Of a stretch of DNA of 64,000 nt, positions 49,674-56,445 are shown piece by piece. The stretch is from a virus. The stretch is from positions 95,971 to 159,970 of IMG/VR virus record IMGVR_UViG_3300035670_000020; one strand, 5' to 3'. The notes under the pieces were generated by a model. It was not told the DNA's origin, searched no databases, and was given only the letters and a program-made list of their open reading frames with translations. Both the position numbers and the translations under genes were made by a program. The first letter of the stretch is position 1; every line of letters begins with the position of its first letter.

Positions 49674-49915
49674 TATCTTGCCCTCGGAGGCATATCTCCT
49701 GTTCTTTGAATTTTATCAAGACGATCTTCTACTATATCAAGCCTATCTCTCATTTTTAGAAGTTGTTCAGTATCCTTACAGCTTTCTTTGGTAAAATAAA
49801 GCACATGCTCTACAAAACAATTAGTTTCATATTTATTGAGTTCTGCACGAACAATAGCTACTATAGAAAGCAATATAGCGCCAACAGAAACAATCCATAC
49901 GGAATAAGACTTCAT
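49673..49915 (-). CDS. Small membrane protein with coiled coil, 80 aa
   Basis: N-terminal membrane helix (VWIVSVGAILLSIVAIVRA), then a helical tail with TEQLLKMRDRLDIVEDRLDKI. Function unknown. Confidence 0.65.
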   Translation of the reverse strand: MKSYSVWIVSVGAILLSIVAIVRAELNKYETNCFVEHVLYFTKESCKDTEQLLKMRDRLDIVEDRLDKIQRTGDMPPRAR

Positions 49916-49929
49916 AATATATTTCTCCT

Positions 49930-50121
49930 TTATTTATCTGTTCTAATATTTTTTACGCTATCTACTAATTCATCATTGATATAAACATCTATATAACAAT
50001 CGCAGTTTGTGCCTTCTTCATACGTTTCTACATCAATTCCGCTCTGTAGTCTAGCATTATATTTATTTAAGAGCGACTTTAATTCTTGATAAAACGGTCC
50101 TGTTTTTTCATCAATCCACAT
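49930..50121 (-). CDS. Hypothetical protein, 63 aa
   Basis: Helix then beta strands: FYQELKSLLNKYNARLQSGID and CDCYIDVYINDELVDSV. GAGG lies before ATG 50121. Downstream of the structured RNA at 50135-50333. Confidence 0.6.
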   Translation of the reverse strand: MWIDEKTGPFYQELKSLLNKYNARLQSGIDVETYEEGTNCDCYIDVYINDELVDSVKNIRTDK

Positions 50122-50134
50122 AATATACCTCGAT

Positions 50135-50333
50135 TAAAAATATTGATGGACGTTTTGCGTGAGCTTTTCAGGCTCCACCAGAAGTGCCTGCTAGTTGTTG
50201 TAGCGTTACACACCCAAGTATACCCCTGATTAACAACCGTATACTTGCTCTATCTCTGTCGCAATTAGTCTCCCGAAGGTCAGAATACGTCTGATCATGG
50301 CGGAATCTGCCGCCCCATCCCGTCCATCAATAC
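50135..50333 (-). ncRNA. Structured non-coding RNA of unknown class
   Basis: About 200 bases with no open frame, between a consensus promoter and an A/T-rich end. The ends pair perfectly: ATTGATGGACG (50321-50331) with CGTCCATCAAT (50142-50152), followed by ATTTTT. Inside lie hairpins GGCGG/CCGCC (50299-50314) and TCAGA/TCTGA (50280-50294), a CCTTCGGG tetraloop, and an 8-bp stem AAGTATAC/GTATACTT (50216-50246) whose loop GTTGTT can pair with AACAAC (50194-50199), an H-type pseudoknot. The lowest stem plus T-run can act as terminator. It is not 6S-like, lacks the GAGGAAAGTCC of RNase P RNA and has no SRP signature. Class unknown. Confidence 0.75.
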
Positions 50334-50339
50334 ATACTT

Positions 50340-50367
50340 ATTATAGCACAGGGATGGGGTTTGTCAA
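50340..50367 (-). promoter_or_regulatory. Sigma-70-type promoter for the structured RNA
   Basis: TTGACA, 16 bp, TATAAT with TGC before the -10 box, all consensus. The predicted start is a few bases before the closing stem. Confidence 0.9.
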
Positions 50368-50387
50368 GTGAGCAGATTGACACAATT

Positions 50388-50720
50388 TTAGTATCTCCAT
50401 CCAGTTGTTTCACCAAAAGCATTATAAGAATTATCTCTATAAAGAGCTATTGACACTTTACCTTTTTCTCTCGCCTTATTCATTTCTCGCTCTACTATTT
50501 TTCTGTATTTTGGTTGAAGTCTATATTGATCTGAAATATTATCGAAATAACACTCAACAAATTGGGCTAAAACTTCCGGTGGCCCCTGAATCCTCACCAT
50601 AAATCCTTCTTCATCTAATTCAATATGAAGTTGATCTAATTTATCAAATTCACCTACAACCCAATCGTCCGCAGCGAGTAGTATACCACAACTCAAAATA
50701 AGTGTCAATAAGGCGCGCAT
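50388..50720 (-). CDS. Exported small protein, 110 aa
   Basis: Signal peptide MRALLTLILSCGILLA, then a soluble domain with GFMVRIQGPPEVLAQFVECYF and KYRKIVEREMNKAREKGKVSIAL. The Cys at position 11 is not in a clear lipobox. Function unknown. Confidence 0.65.
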   Translation of the reverse strand: MRALLTLILSCGILLAADDWVVGEFDKLDQLHIELDEEGFMVRIQGPPEVLAQFVECYFDNISDQYRLQPKYRKIVEREMNKAREKGKVSIALYRDNSYNAFGETTGWRY

Positions 50721-51017
50721 TTATCTTTTTGTTTTGTAGTTTTTAAGTTTCTTTCCATTCAATTTCGTGCTATCTAATTTTGATTCTAATTGATCTAATT
50801 CTTTAAGGGCTTCACCCAATTGTTTGTGAAGTTTTCTAATTTCTTTTACTCTGAGTTTGTGAGTGGCATCTTCTTGCCAAATATTGTAAATGTTGGACTT
50901 TACTTCTAGTTCGCCAGAACCATCCTCAAAAATATTCCCCTTAATCTGCTTACCCTCAAAATCAACCCTATAAGCAATCTTATCAGAAGGTGGCTCTGAT
51001 ATATAGACCTTAATCAT
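50721..51017 (-). CDS. Hypothetical protein, 98 aa
   Basis: Beta-rich N-terminal half (KVYISEPPSDKIAYRVDFEGK) and a coiled-coil C-terminal half (KEIRKLHKQLGEALKELDQLESKL) with a basic tail. It abuts the exported protein gene. Confidence 0.6.
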   Translation of the reverse strand: MIKVYISEPPSDKIAYRVDFEGKQIKGNIFEDGSGELEVKSNIYNIWQEDATHKLRVKEIRKLHKQLGEALKELDQLESKLDSTKLNGKKLKNYKTKR

Positions 51018-51269
51018 TTATTTCTCCTTATCATATATTTCCTGTAACTTCTTTCCAAATTCTCCAAGAACAATAAGTTCTCCCAGCGTATCTGTAATAT
51101 AATCATGAACCTCGTCATAAATTATATCTATAAATTCTTGTCTAAGTTTAGGTTGTGCGTTGAATAGGTCTAATACTTTTTTCTTATCTTGTCTCCATAG
51201 AAGATGTTCTACTAATTCAGATATAAGGAAATGAAACTTGAACTCAAATCCGTCTGTTTTTTTATTCAT
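51018..51269 (-). CDS. Hypothetical helical protein, 83 aa
   Basis: From ATG 51269 with AAGGAT upstream. Mostly helical (FLISELVEHLLWRQDKKKVL and FIDIIYDEVHDYITDTLG). Overlaps the upstream stop. No family is recognised. Confidence 0.6.
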   Translation of the reverse strand: MNKKTDGFEFKFHFLISELVEHLLWRQDKKKVLDLFNAQPKLRQEFIDIIYDEVHDYITDTLGELIVLGEFGKKLQEIYDKEK

Positions 51270-51606
51270 TTTTATCCTTCTTAAACCCATCATTTATCAT
51301 TAGTGGTCCCGTATGAAACACAGACAGCTTTTCATTATATAGAGGTAAATGAACTCCTACAACCCTATTTGTCTCTTGACATCTAAGTAAACAAATATCT
51401 GCCCCTTCACCCTTAATCCACTCTCCATAATGAGAAACAGTTGGATCAACTATTAATTCTACGGAATGACCATCCATATCGACATAAATAGACATTGATG
51501 GCTCATAGTTCTTAGCTTCTTCAATCAGTTTTGACATCATATAATTAAATCTGTCTACGTCATATTTTTGTCTCTCTTTAAAATCTTCATCATTTTGATC
51601 GGTCAT
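51262..51606 (-). CDS. Hypothetical protein, 114 aa
   Basis: Helical N-terminus, then a beta sheet with SIYVDMDGHSVELIVDPTVSH and DICLLRCQETNRVVGVHL. The second half resembles small beta-barrel phage proteins. Function unknown. Confidence 0.6.
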   Translation of the reverse strand: MTDQNDEDFKERQKYDVDRFNYMMSKLIEEAKNYEPSMSIYVDMDGHSVELIVDPTVSHYGEWIKGEGADICLLRCQETNRVVGVHLPLYNEKLSVFHTGPLMINDGFKKDKNE

Positions 51607-51811
51607 TTTCTGGTTCCTTCTCTATTGTTAGAACATTAAGTGGGCCAGACAAATACCAGAATCCTCCCGATCCTTTTGTAGCAAGCCATTCTTTGCCCTC
51701 AATTACAACGATAGTATATTTTATATCACTGTTTGGGTTATGTACTTTAGTAATACCTCTTTCACAACCACAAAATATCAATAATAGCATCAATATTAGA
51801 GAATATTTCAT
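51590..51811 (-). CDS. Small lipoprotein, 73 aa
   Basis: Signal peptide with lipobox-like LLLIFCGC (Cys14 or Cys16), then a short beta-rich domain (IKYTIVVIEGKEWLATKGSGGFWYL). Likely anchored in the cell envelope after lipid attachment. Function unknown; phage lipoproteins often act in superinfection exclusion or lysis. Confidence 0.65.
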   Translation of the reverse strand: MKYSLILMLLLIFCGCERGITKVHNPNSDIKYTIVVIEGKEWLATKGSGGFWYLSGPLNVLTIEKEPENDRSK

Positions 51812-51972
51812 TTTTCGTCCTTCTTTTTCTTTTTCTTCTTTTCGCTTCCTTGTTTTAGTTCTGCATACTTCTTGACGTTTTTCTCAAGACGTTTTATATA
51901 TTCTTCTTGTTCTTCGGCTTTTTTACAAACTTTTTTAATTCGCTTTTTTGTCCAGTAGTCCCAAAATCCCAT
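51808..51972 (-). CDS. Small basic coiled-coil protein, 54 aa
   Basis: ATG 51972 to TGA 51808-51810, the stop overlapping the lipoprotein ATG. It begins MGFWDYWTKKRIKKVCKK, continues with a helix (AEEQEEYIKRLEKNVKKYAE) and ends in a Lys run. It fills a gap in the operon. Function unknown. Confidence 0.6.
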   Translation of the reverse strand: MGFWDYWTKKRIKKVCKKAEEQEEYIKRLEKNVKKYAELKQGSEKKKKKKKDEK

Positions 51973-51975
51973 GTC

Positions 51976-52536
51976 TCAAAATGGCGACAGCCTATCCTCC
52001 TTGGTATTATCTGATAGTAATTTTAGATTTTCATATTTAGTAATAATTTCAGAAAGCTCATTAACTAAATCTGGATCTGAATTTCGTAAAGCTCCTAGTA
52101 ACAGTTTTGTTTCTTCAAAATATAATTTTGCAAATGATTCATTCCAAGGAATATCGAGACAGTTATCAATACGATCTATAAGTTTGATTGAGCGACATTC
52201 TCGCGGAATTAAAGCTAGATGTTCTCTGTCCATCCTTTTTCTTTGTTCTCTATTATATTCTGGATGTTTTTTGGATACATTTGTCAAGCACGAAACGTAA
52301 TGACCTACTGTGCTTCCAAAAATATAATCTATTTCATTTTGAGTAACTCCACAATCTTCTATAACGTCATGTAAATATGCCGCACACACAAGTTCCTCTG
52401 TGCTATAGTAAAGCATCATGGTCTTGGAGGCAACCCTCATTGGATGAAAGATATATGGATCGCCCGAATATTTACGAGTTTGATTTTTATGGGCTTCTCT
52501 AGCAAAATGGGCGGCTTGAATTATTCGGTTTTGCAT
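51976..52536 (-). CDS. SpoT/MESH1-like HD-domain hydrolase
   Basis: 186 residues. AREAHKNQTRKYSGDPYIFHPMRVA, AAYLHDVIEDCGVT (HD plus ED) and RSIKLIDRIDN match the RelA/SpoT hydrolase domain with its metal-binding His, HD and Asp residues. There is no synthetase domain, so it should break down (p)ppGpp or a related nucleotide such as NADPH, as for MESH1. A phage could use it to blunt the stringent response or alarmone-based defence. Overlaps the next gene upstream by 16 bases. Confidence 0.85.
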   Translation of the reverse strand: MQNRIIQAAHFAREAHKNQTRKYSGDPYIFHPMRVASKTMMLYYSTEELVCAAYLHDVIEDCGVTQNEIDYIFGSTVGHYVSCLTNVSKKHPEYNREQRKRMDREHLALIPRECRSIKLIDRIDNCLDIPWNESFAKLYFEETKLLLGALRNSDPDLVNELSEIITKYENLKLLSDNTKEDRLSPF

Positions 52537-52709
52537 TTTTTAAGTTCCTGTTCTAGTTTTACGATATACTCTTGAAATTTTGCTAGTTTTGATCGGGTTT
52601 CTTCTAGTCTTTTCCATATTGATTGTACGCGAATATCTTCGTGATTTTGGGCAAATTCACGCATTTCTGTAATGCCAAATTTCATGTTTAAGTATGATCT
52701 TGTTTCCAT
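52521..52709 (-). CDS. Coiled-coil protein, 54-62 aa
   Basis: Helical (IWKRLEETRSKLAKFQEYIVKLEQELKK). Start uncertain: ATG 52709 overlaps the upstream gene by 22 bases, while ATG 52685 follows its stop. Neither has a strong ribosome site. Confidence 0.55.
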   Translation of the reverse strand: METRSYLNMKFGITEMREFAQNHEDIRVQSIWKRLEETRSKLAKFQEYIVKLEQELKKCKTE

Positions 52710-52957
52710 TTTTTAATTGCTGTTACAGCCTCCAACAAATAATACATACGTTCATCATCATCAAACATTCCATCTCCATTTGGTGCTGCACTATAAATAG
52801 TTTCGCCACCACAATGAGGAACATCTACTGTAAAACGCCCATGTCTGAGTCGTAAATATCCAACCAGTTTTCCTCGACCATCAAACGCATCGTATTGTTC
52901 AGGACAAGCAAAGCAAGTTAGTATAAGTTTTAGTCCGTCAATAATTATTTCGTTCAT
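52688..52957 (-). CDS. Hypothetical protein, 89 aa
   Basis: Beta-rich: LILTCFACPEQYDAFDGRGKLVGYLRLRHGRFTVD, then ETIYSAAPNGDGMFDDDERM. The pattern of a small barrel with GYLRLRHGxFxV recurs in phages. Function unknown. Confidence 0.65.
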   Translation of the reverse strand: MNEIIIDGLKLILTCFACPEQYDAFDGRGKLVGYLRLRHGRFTVDVPHCGGETIYSAAPNGDGMFDDDERMYYLLEAVTAIKKWKQDHT

Positions 52958-53118
52958 ATTTTTACTTTTCTAATACAAAGTATGTTATCAATATCAATAT
53001 CGTTGAATATATCTGAATTACATTCTATAATATCAATAACTTCTCTAATACTATCGGCATATAATTCTTGAACTTTTATTGTTGTTCCATAGTAATATAA
53101 TATTTCAAATAATATCAT
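52954..53118 (-). CDS. Hypothetical protein, 54 aa
   Basis: From ATG 53118, which overlaps the peptidyl-tRNA hydrolase TGA (ATGA). Alternating helix and strand (ADSIREVIDIIECNSDIFND). No family is recognised. Confidence 0.55.
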   Translation of the reverse strand: MILFEILYYYGTTIKVQELYADSIREVIDIIECNSDIFNDIDIDNILCIRKVKI

Positions 53119-53510
53119 AACAACTTTAGATGTCCGCACAATTTATCTAATTCCTCAGAAAGATACGGCCCAAAAGCCGCACAAGTATTTGTGGGAACTC
53201 CATGAAATTCTGTAGCTCCATTATCTGTAATTAGGTGTGTTTCAATTCCTAACTCTTTTCCCTTTTCTACAAGTGCTAGTAATTCTTCTTCGGAGTCTAC
53301 TGAGACACAAATTTTGGTGAAACTATTTTCGAGCCAGTGTTTTTCAACTTCTGTTAGAAGAGTAGTATATTCATACAAAAGTCCACACTCTAAAGCTTGT
53401 TGCATACGTCTAGTTATAAAAGACATTGAGGCGTGAGAAACTTGTGCTGCGATTTTTCCTTTGCGCATATTGAGCTTTTTATTTACGACAATAACTTGTT
53501 TAGTGTTCAT
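53115..53510 (-). CDS. Peptidyl-tRNA hydrolase, PTH2 type
   Basis: 131 residues. KQVIVVNKKLNMRKGKIAAQVSHASM is the PTH2 N-terminal signature with the KGKxAAQ-SHA active site, and ITDNGATEFHGVPTNTCAAFGP matches the conserved T-F-G-PT-T-GP segment. PTH2 is the archaeal and eukaryotic form, sporadic in bacteria. It frees tRNA from peptidyl-tRNA that has dropped off ribosomes, a function close to that of the tmRNA in this window. Confidence 0.9.
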   Translation of the reverse strand: MNTKQVIVVNKKLNMRKGKIAAQVSHASMSFITRRMQQALECGLLYEYTTLLTEVEKHWLENSFTKICVSVDSEEELLALVEKGKELGIETHLITDNGATEFHGVPTNTCAAFGPYLSEELDKLCGHLKLL

Positions 53511-53719
53511 TTAATCAATCCGTTAAGTTCTCTAAGATGTTCACACGTTAATTTCCATTCTTCCCCATTTTGGGGAGGATATCTTTCTTTCAAATACGCA
53601 ATATATCTATCCCATGCCGCTTCTATCTTTGTTAAAATATCGGCAGCTTCGTCAATCTCTCCGTCATGACAATAATCATAGTTCATTAATCTACTAACTA
53701 GATTTTTGGTCTTTGACAT
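53507..53719 (-). CDS. Hypothetical protein, 70 aa
   Basis: From ATG 53719, GGAGAGAGG upstream. Helical with NYDYCHDGEIDEAADILTKIE and YLKERYPPQNGEEWKLTCEHL. No family is recognised. Confidence 0.6.
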   Translation of the reverse strand: MSKTKNLVSRLMNYDYCHDGEIDEAADILTKIEAAWDRYIAYLKERYPPQNGEEWKLTCEHLRELNGLIK

Positions 53720-53721
53720 GA

Positions 53722-54042
53722 CTATACCTCTCTCCAATACTTTACAACCTTTTCGGCCTGCTGAACTTCAACAAAACCCAAATAGTTATCAAAGCGTGTA
53801 GTTTCATAGGAAGAATACCAACCATCCAATTTGAAGTATTTGGTTTCTCCATTCTTTTTTGCTGAAAAAATTACCCAATAATCTGATCCTTCATAAGAAG
53901 TAGAACTTGCTTCAATAAAATCAAGGGTAAATCCGTGGATAATTGCGGATCGCTTATTTCCGTTATCAATAAGTGTCTTAAATCTAAGAAAATCGTTATG
54001 ATTTTGCTTACCGCTAAGTGCTGCTTTTAGCTCATTGATCAT
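53722..54042 (-). CDS. Hypothetical protein, tandem paralogue 1 (106 aa)
   Basis: From ATG 54042 with GGAAGG upstream. It shares its whole layout with the next gene: a helix with ELKxxL, FTL, SDYWVIFSAKKNGETKYFKLDGWYSSYE, and a C-terminal helix ending VVKYWREV. A compact beta-sheet domain. Function unknown. Clear product of tandem duplication. Confidence 0.7.
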   Translation of the reverse strand: MINELKAALSGKQNHNDFLRFKTLIDNGNKRSAIIHGFTLDFIEASSTSYEGSDYWVIFSAKKNGETKYFKLDGWYSSYETTRFDNYLGFVEVQQAEKVVKYWREV

Positions 54043-54350
54043 TATACATCCTTCCAATAGTCAATCATTTTTTGAGCCTTTTCTACTTCATTAAACGCAA
54101 AATAATCATCGAAAGTTGAACCTTCATAAGAAGCATACCAACCTTCTAGCTTAAAGTATCGTGTTTGACCATCCTTAGTGGCTGAAAATACTACCCAATA
54201 TTCAGATCCCATATCTTCGCCGCCATATCCGTCCTCATGCTTGAGAGTAAAATCACCGAAAGTCTCTTCGCCGTAACCATCATTGATAAAATCTTGAAAA
54301 TTATCGTAGTTTTCATCCTTTTCGAGCGTATTTTTCAATTCTTCCAACAT
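54042..54350 (-). CDS. Hypothetical protein, tandem paralogue 2 (102 aa)
   Basis: From ATG 54350 with GGAGG upstream. SEYWVVFSATKDGQTRYFKLEGWYASYEGS aligns with the previous entry, as do the helical ends. More acidic than its sister. TAATG coupling joins the two. A promoter (54485-54512) lies upstream. Confidence 0.7.
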   Translation of the reverse strand: MLEELKNTLEKDENYDNFQDFINDGYGEETFGDFTLKHEDGYGGEDMGSEYWVVFSATKDGQTRYFKLEGWYASYEGSTFDDYFAFNEVEKAQKMIDYWKDV

Positions 54351-55215
54351 TATAAGCCTCCTTAAAATCTTTGACAAAATCTTTCTGTGTAGTACGAATT
54401 TCCCACCAATTATCTATTGCAAAATCTCTAAACCATCCACTCGTGAGCGTGGTACAAATTTTCTCTTGCGCTGCGCTGAACGCTATTCTACCAGGCATTT
54501 GTGGTTTGTCAAGCACTAGCTTTGGAATAATAAATCTTTCCAGAGCAATAACATACGCTTCTTCTTGCACACATCGTATTTTATCTTCATGAGATAATTC
54601 ATCCCACAAATCTCGTTCGCACTTAGCGAGTTCTGGATTTCTCTTGAGTCGTTCATAAATCGGTTCCGCATAATAAGCAACTATACGATGAAGAGAATCA
54701 TGGTCGAATACTTTGTCTACAAAATCATCAAAAAACTCTTCATTAGTTTTATTAAGAGAAGGAACACGATCTTTGAATTGTTCTTTGGTAAGCTTAATTC
54801 GCTCTTTTAGAATAGGATGATCCAATGAAGTAATATCACTCCCCAAAAGCTCCTTAATTTTTTGTAGTTCAGAGATATGTCTCATGAATTTGATAGGACG
54901 CCAAACATGACTTCTTTTTTGAATATAGAGTTCTTGAGGAGTACAGACTACAAATCTAAAAATCTCCTTATCGTCAACTTTGTAAGAAGCTTCTGTGTTA
55001 GAATCGCCCACAAATTTATTATTGTTTAGAGAATCTCTATTGATAAACTCAATATTGTTATCGTATGAGACAGCAGACTTCCCCTCAAAACTTAGACCGA
55101 TTTTATTTAAGTCGGCTTCTGAGGCAATAAAGTCCCAATCTGAACTATTGGAGTTAGATTCATACGAAGTGCCTTGCCAGTATCTCAAAGCTCTTGAACC
55201 AGTTAATAGAATCAT
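54313..55215 (-). CDS. Nucleotidyltransferase-like protein, 300 aa
   Basis: Begins MILLTGSRALRYW, then SDWDFIAS about 15 residues later, resembling the GS...DxD of minimal nucleotidyltransferases. VDDKEIFRFVVCTPQELYIQKRSHVWRPIKFMRHISELQ is a further conserved-looking stretch seen in related phage proteins. It may modify a nucleotide or RNA end, but the third acidic residue is not certain. Confidence 0.65.
   Translation of the reverse strand: MILLTGSRALRYWQGTSYESNSNSSDWDFIASEADLNKIGLSFEGKSAVSYDNNIEFINRDSLNNNKFVGDSNTEASYKVDDKEIFRFVVCTPQELYIQKRSHVWRPIKFMRHISELQKIKELLGSDITSLDHPILKERIKLTKEQFKDRVPSLNKTNEEFFDDFVDKVFDHDSLHRIVAYYAEPIYERLKRNPELAKCERDLWDELSHEDKIRCVQEEAYVIALERFIIPKLVLDKPQMPGRIAFSAAQEKICTTLTSGWFRDFAIDNWWEIRTTQKDFVKDFKEAYNVGRIEKYARKG
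54485..54512 (-). promoter_or_regulatory. Candidate internal promoter for the tandem paralogues
   Basis: TTGACA, 16 bp, TAGAAT with TGG before the -10 box, inside the nucleotidyltransferase-like gene and about 135 bases before ATG 54350. Confidence 0.6.
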
Positions 55216-55424
55216 TATGCTCCACCCCCAATAGCTTCTGCTCGTCCAGCTTCAATCCTGTGTTTTCTTAACTTTCCCCAATTAGTAATGGGCCATTTCC
55301 GTCTTTTTTGTACAGCGGCTTTTGCTTCTGTAAGATTATAGGCAATCGCAAAAGCTAATCCGCCCGACCAATCCGGCTCAAAACCGTGCCATACATACAA
55401 TTTCAGTTTTGGTTTCTTTTCCAT
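55215..55424 (-). CDS. Hypothetical phage protein, 69 aa
   Basis: From ATG 55424 (MEKKPKLKLYVWHGFEPDWSGG). KLYVW...GGLAFAIAYNLTEAKAAV is a recurrent pattern in small phage proteins. Other upstream starts are possible (to 55487). TAATG overlap with the next gene. Confidence 0.6.
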   Translation of the reverse strand: MEKKPKLKLYVWHGFEPDWSGGLAFAIAYNLTEAKAAVQKRRKWPITNWGKLRKHRIEAGRAEAIGGGA

Positions 55425-55487
55425 AAGAAAATTTGGCCGGTGTGGACACATTGGGGCATCACCCCCTCCCGCCACTCCGTTTAACAA

Positions 55488-55603
55488 TCGGGTGAAATTA
55501 TACCGTGTAGTGATGTTCTTAGGTATTCACTTAACCCCTGCTCCCGCTTCCCACTACGGTCTGCTCCTGCCAATATCTCCTGTTTGTTTTGATTCTTGTC
55601 GAT
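55488..55603 (-). other. Structured leader between promoter and the 55215-55424 gene
   Basis: About 180 bases separate the promoter from the likely start codon. CCGTAGTG (55552-55559) can pair with CACTACACGG (55503-55512), with inner AGG/CCT pairing. AGGAG followed by a TTG opens a possible 30-codon leader peptide, which is weak. It could be a regulatory leader. No known riboswitch pattern is recognised. Confidence 0.4.
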
Positions 55604-55609
55604 ACACCT

Positions 55610-55637
55610 ATTATAGCATAGAAGTCGATACTGTCAA
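55610..55637 (-). promoter_or_regulatory. Sigma-70-type promoter
   Basis: TTGACA, 16 bp, TATAAT with TGC before the -10 box, all consensus. Directed at the 55215-55424 gene and those downstream. Confidence 0.9.
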
Positions 55638-55640
55638 GCC

Positions 55641-55847
55641 TCAGACGATCCCAAAATGCCGCATGATCTTTTCAACTATTGCATAAATTGCGTATGGAGG
55701 AAAAAATATAGCAAGTAATTTCCACCAACCTTGGGCAACAACCATTCCTGCAAAATACATAAACATTAACCAAACAGACGCCATATTTAAGGTTGGATAT
55801 TTTTTAGCCTGCTTTTTTTTCTTTTTGGAGATTGGGGCGGGATTCAT
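55641..55847 (-). CDS. Small membrane protein, 68 aa
   Basis: Lys-rich N-terminus (SKKKKKQAKKYP) then hydrophobic segments (ASVWLMFMYFAGMVVAQGWW and LLAIFFPPYAIYAIV). GGAG lies before the ATG. Function unknown. Confidence 0.65.
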   Translation of the reverse strand: MNPAPISKKKKKQAKKYPTLNMASVWLMFMYFAGMVVAQGWWKLLAIFFPPYAIYAIVEKIMRHFGIV

Positions 55848-56130
55848 CGGATACTCCTTTTTCGGTAGGATTATATAGGGTCTTAATTTTAATCATGAAG
55901 AATGTTCCGCAAAATGCTCCTGATGCTAATGGAATTAAATAGTAAACATTCTCCGAATAAGATATTACACCATAAGCAAGTAAAGAATAAATAACGCTTG
56001 TTGTTACTGCTCCCCTTAAAGCTTTGCCTTCATTGACGCATATTATATAGTATGAATAAAGAGCATCTATAATAAAATAACATATGAAGATTTGTAGGGC
56101 TGTTATATATGAGAAGTCTGTACTATTCAT
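55804..56130 (-). CDS. Multi-pass membrane protein, 108 aa
   Basis: Three to four hydrophobic segments (YITALQIFICYFIIDALYSY, AVTTSVIYSLLAYGVISY, LIPLASGAFCGTFFMI), then a polar tail. Overlaps the next gene by 44 bases. Function unknown. Confidence 0.65.
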   Translation of the reverse strand: MNSTDFSYITALQIFICYFIIDALYSYYIICVNEGKALRGAVTTSVIYSLLAYGVISYSENVYYLIPLASGAFCGTFFMIKIKTLYNPTEKGVSDESRPNLQKEKKAG

Positions 56131-56160
56131 GTTCGACCTTGGTACTTTAGATTAGACATA

Positions 56161-56445
56161 TCAATCTGATATATCAAATATTTTCCGCCCAATAGCTCTT
56201 ATTTCTTCTATGCTAATATCTTCAACAGTAGTCCAACTAACTTGGGGCAATTTTCTCCAGCCAGGAGGTTGCCAGATGCGATAAACCTGAAATAGTATTC
56301 CCCCTATTGCTCTAATTTCACCCTTTTTTAAGCCCTTTTCACTGCTTGTTAGAATTGCCCCAAATCCTCCCACCCATTCATATTCGATATGGTCAATAAT
56401 AGCCGTAAAATGAGACGCTCTAAATCTTGCTTTTGTTAAGTCCAC
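56161..56445 (-). CDS. Hypothetical protein, 94 aa
   Basis: Two related GEIRAIGG / EEIRAIGRKIF segments suggest an internal repeat. Beta-rich middle (FQVYRIWQPPGWRKLPQVSW). Overlaps the upstream gene by 10 bases. No family is recognised. Confidence 0.6.
   Translation of the reverse strand: MDLTKARFRASHFTAIIDHIEYEWVGGFGAILTSSEKGLKKGEIRAIGGILFQVYRIWQPPGWRKLPQVSWTTVEDISIEEIRAIGRKIFDISD

Noticed and set aside
50135-50333. RNase P RNA reading of the structured RNA
   Set aside because: A short stretch (GCGACAGAGA) resembles part of RNase P RNA, but the conserved GAGGAAAGTCC and its partner region are absent and the RNA is too short.
50135-50333. Group I intron reading of the structured RNA
   Set aside because: GGGAGACTAAT looks like the R element, but no S element pairs with it and no split gene surrounds it.
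52260-52295. TTGACA inside the SpoT-like gene with a TATAAT 24 bases away
   Set aside because: The spacing is too long for a sigma-70 promoter.
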